DNA of 64,000 nucleotides, taken from assembly GCF_963668515.1 (NCBI RefSeq), contig NZ_OY764864.1:186001-250000 (forward strand), given 5' to 3'. Position numbers and translations under genes: made by a program. The notes under the pieces were generated by a model. That model had not been told where the DNA came from. It searched no databases and worked only from the letters and a program-made list of their open reading frames with translations. Shown here in pieces: positions 63,331 to 64,000 of this stretch; the stretch's first letter is position 1; each line of letters begins with the position of its first letter. The stretch comes from an uncultured Ilyobacter sp. Its GTDB lineage: Bacteria; Fusobacteriota; Fusobacteriia; Fusobacteriales; Fusobacteriaceae.

Positions 63331-64000
63331 TTATTTTAAGATTCTAGAAGAAAATGATTTTATGTGATTTATTTTATCGATAATAGCCTGGGTAATTTCT
63401 GTAGTAGTAGCTTTTCCACCCATATCCCTTGTAAGGTGTTTTCCATCTTCCATCACTTCGATGATGGCTCTAAATACTAGCTCGGCTCTGTCAAAATCCC
63501 CTACATATTTCATCATATGAACTGCACAGAGAAGCACAGCAATTGGATTGGCAAGGTCTTTCCCTGCAATGTCTGGAGCACTTCCGTGGACTGCTTCAAA
63601 AATAGCGATATCATTACCAATATTTGCACCTGGAACAAGACCTAGCCCTCCTACAAGACCCGCAGCAAGATCAGATAAAAGGTCTCCGTAAAGATTTGGA
63701 GCCACAATGACTTCAAACTGAGAAGGATTCATAACCATCTGCATACACATATTGTCTACGATAACCTCTGAAAGTTCTATAGTGGGATAATCTTTTGCCA
63801 CCTCTCTCACACAGTCTAAGAACAGACCATCCGCAAGCTTTAGAATATTTGCCTTGTGGACAGCGGCAACTTTTGTTTTTCCGTGTTGTACGGCATACTC
63901 AAAGGCTGACTTTGCAATTCTCATGGATCCTTTTCTTGTCACTACCTTTTTCGCCACAGCAGTGTCTTCATCTTCCATTTCCTCTATACCGATATAAAGA
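63331..64000 (-). CDS. icd: NAD-type isocitrate dehydrogenase, C-terminal part
   Basis: The gene enters from beyond the right edge; about 222 residues are visible, without a start. The readable peptide begins LYIGIEEMEDEDTA and continues with MRIAKSAFEYA, HKANILKLADGLFLD (Lys in the active site), APNLYGDLLSDLAAGLVGG (Asp metal ligands) and AVHGSAPDIAGK. This matches NAD-dependent isocitrate dehydrogenases of the isopropylmalate dehydrogenase-like group. It is 84 bases upstream of the hydratase gene, forming an operon for the oxidative branch to 2-oxoglutarate. Confidence 0.9.
   Translation of the reverse strand, partial: LYIGIEEMEDEDTAVAKKVVTRKGSMRIAKSAFEYAVQHGKTKVAAVHKANILKLADGLFLDCVREVAKDYPTIELSEVIVDNMCMQMVMNPSQFEVIVAPNLYGDLLSDLAAGLVGGLGLVPGANIGNDIAIFEAVHGSAPDIAGKDLANPIAVLLCAVHMMKYVGDFDRAELVFRAIIEVMEDGKHLTRDMGGKATTTEITQAIIDKINHIKSFSSRILK

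Overview
The window is a core chromosomal segment of an AT-rich, Gram-negative-type anaerobe that fits Fusobacteriota, closest in my recollection to the Ilyobacter/Propionigenium group. The strongest evidence is the F-type ATP synthase c subunit (34507-34776). It is nearly identical to the remembered Propionigenium modestum and Ilyobacter tartaricus proteins and carries every Na+-binding residue (Q32, V63, E65, S66, T67, Y70). A diderm envelope is supported by a KdsC-type Kdo-8-phosphate phosphatase and a 1117-residue AsmA/DUF748-like protein. The species assignment is inference.

Layout, left to right. 1-9.2 kb holds the end of rplA, an L10-type leader, rplJ-rplL, a structured spacer, then rpoB-rpoC and a terminator. 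9.3-12.3 kb is a yicC-remA-gmk-rpoZ-apbE operon. 12.4-14.4 kb is a membrane pyrophosphatase with K+-dependent, Na+-pump-like signatures. 14.6-20.4 kb is the macromolecular synthesis region dnaG-rpoD, followed by a second full-length sigma-70-like gene, a NIF3-like gene and a small exported protein. rnpB (20.4-20.75 kb) begins over the stop codon of that last gene. 20.9-26.1 kb is a complete rRNA operon (16S-23S-5S, no spacer tRNA) with its own promoter and both pre-rRNA processing stems visible.

26.1-31.9 kb carries rplS, a 49-residue zinc-ribbon protein, lepB-rimI and purB-Gx transporter-glmM. 32.2-40.2 kb is a methyltransferase followed by the Na+-type ATP synthase operon (atpZ-like, atpI, B, E, F, H, A, G, D, C). 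40.2-43.6 kb is the minus-strand AsmA/DUF748 gene, convergent with the atp operon across a shared terminator. 43.6-44.2 kb is a long non-coding stretch with degenerate, repeat-like content and two perfect inverted repeats. 44.2-48.7 kb has a 65-residue protein, a periplasmic-binding-protein-like gene next to a PAS/GGDEF diguanylate cyclase, and coaE. 48.9-56.5 kb is U32 peptidase-pgpA-cinA-XRE/cupin-kdsC-FakA/FakB fusion. 56.6-61 kb is an EIIA/CBS protein with an NhaD/ArsB-type transporter, then birA and mnmA. 61-64 kb (minus strand) is an aconitase-family hydratase and the end of an NAD-type isocitrate dehydrogenase.

Together the genes describe transcription and translation machinery, cell-envelope precursor synthesis, and a sodium-centred energy system (ATP synthase, pyrophosphatase and an NhaD-like carrier; ApbE is the flavinylation enzyme that Na+-translocating Rnf or Nqr complexes need). 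I found no mobile element, CRISPR array or tRNA gene. The least explained items are the second sigma factor, whose promoter-contact residues have changed, the binding-protein/GGDEF pair, the EIIA/CBS-carrier pair behind a palindrome, and the degenerate intergenic element at 43.7-44.1 kb.
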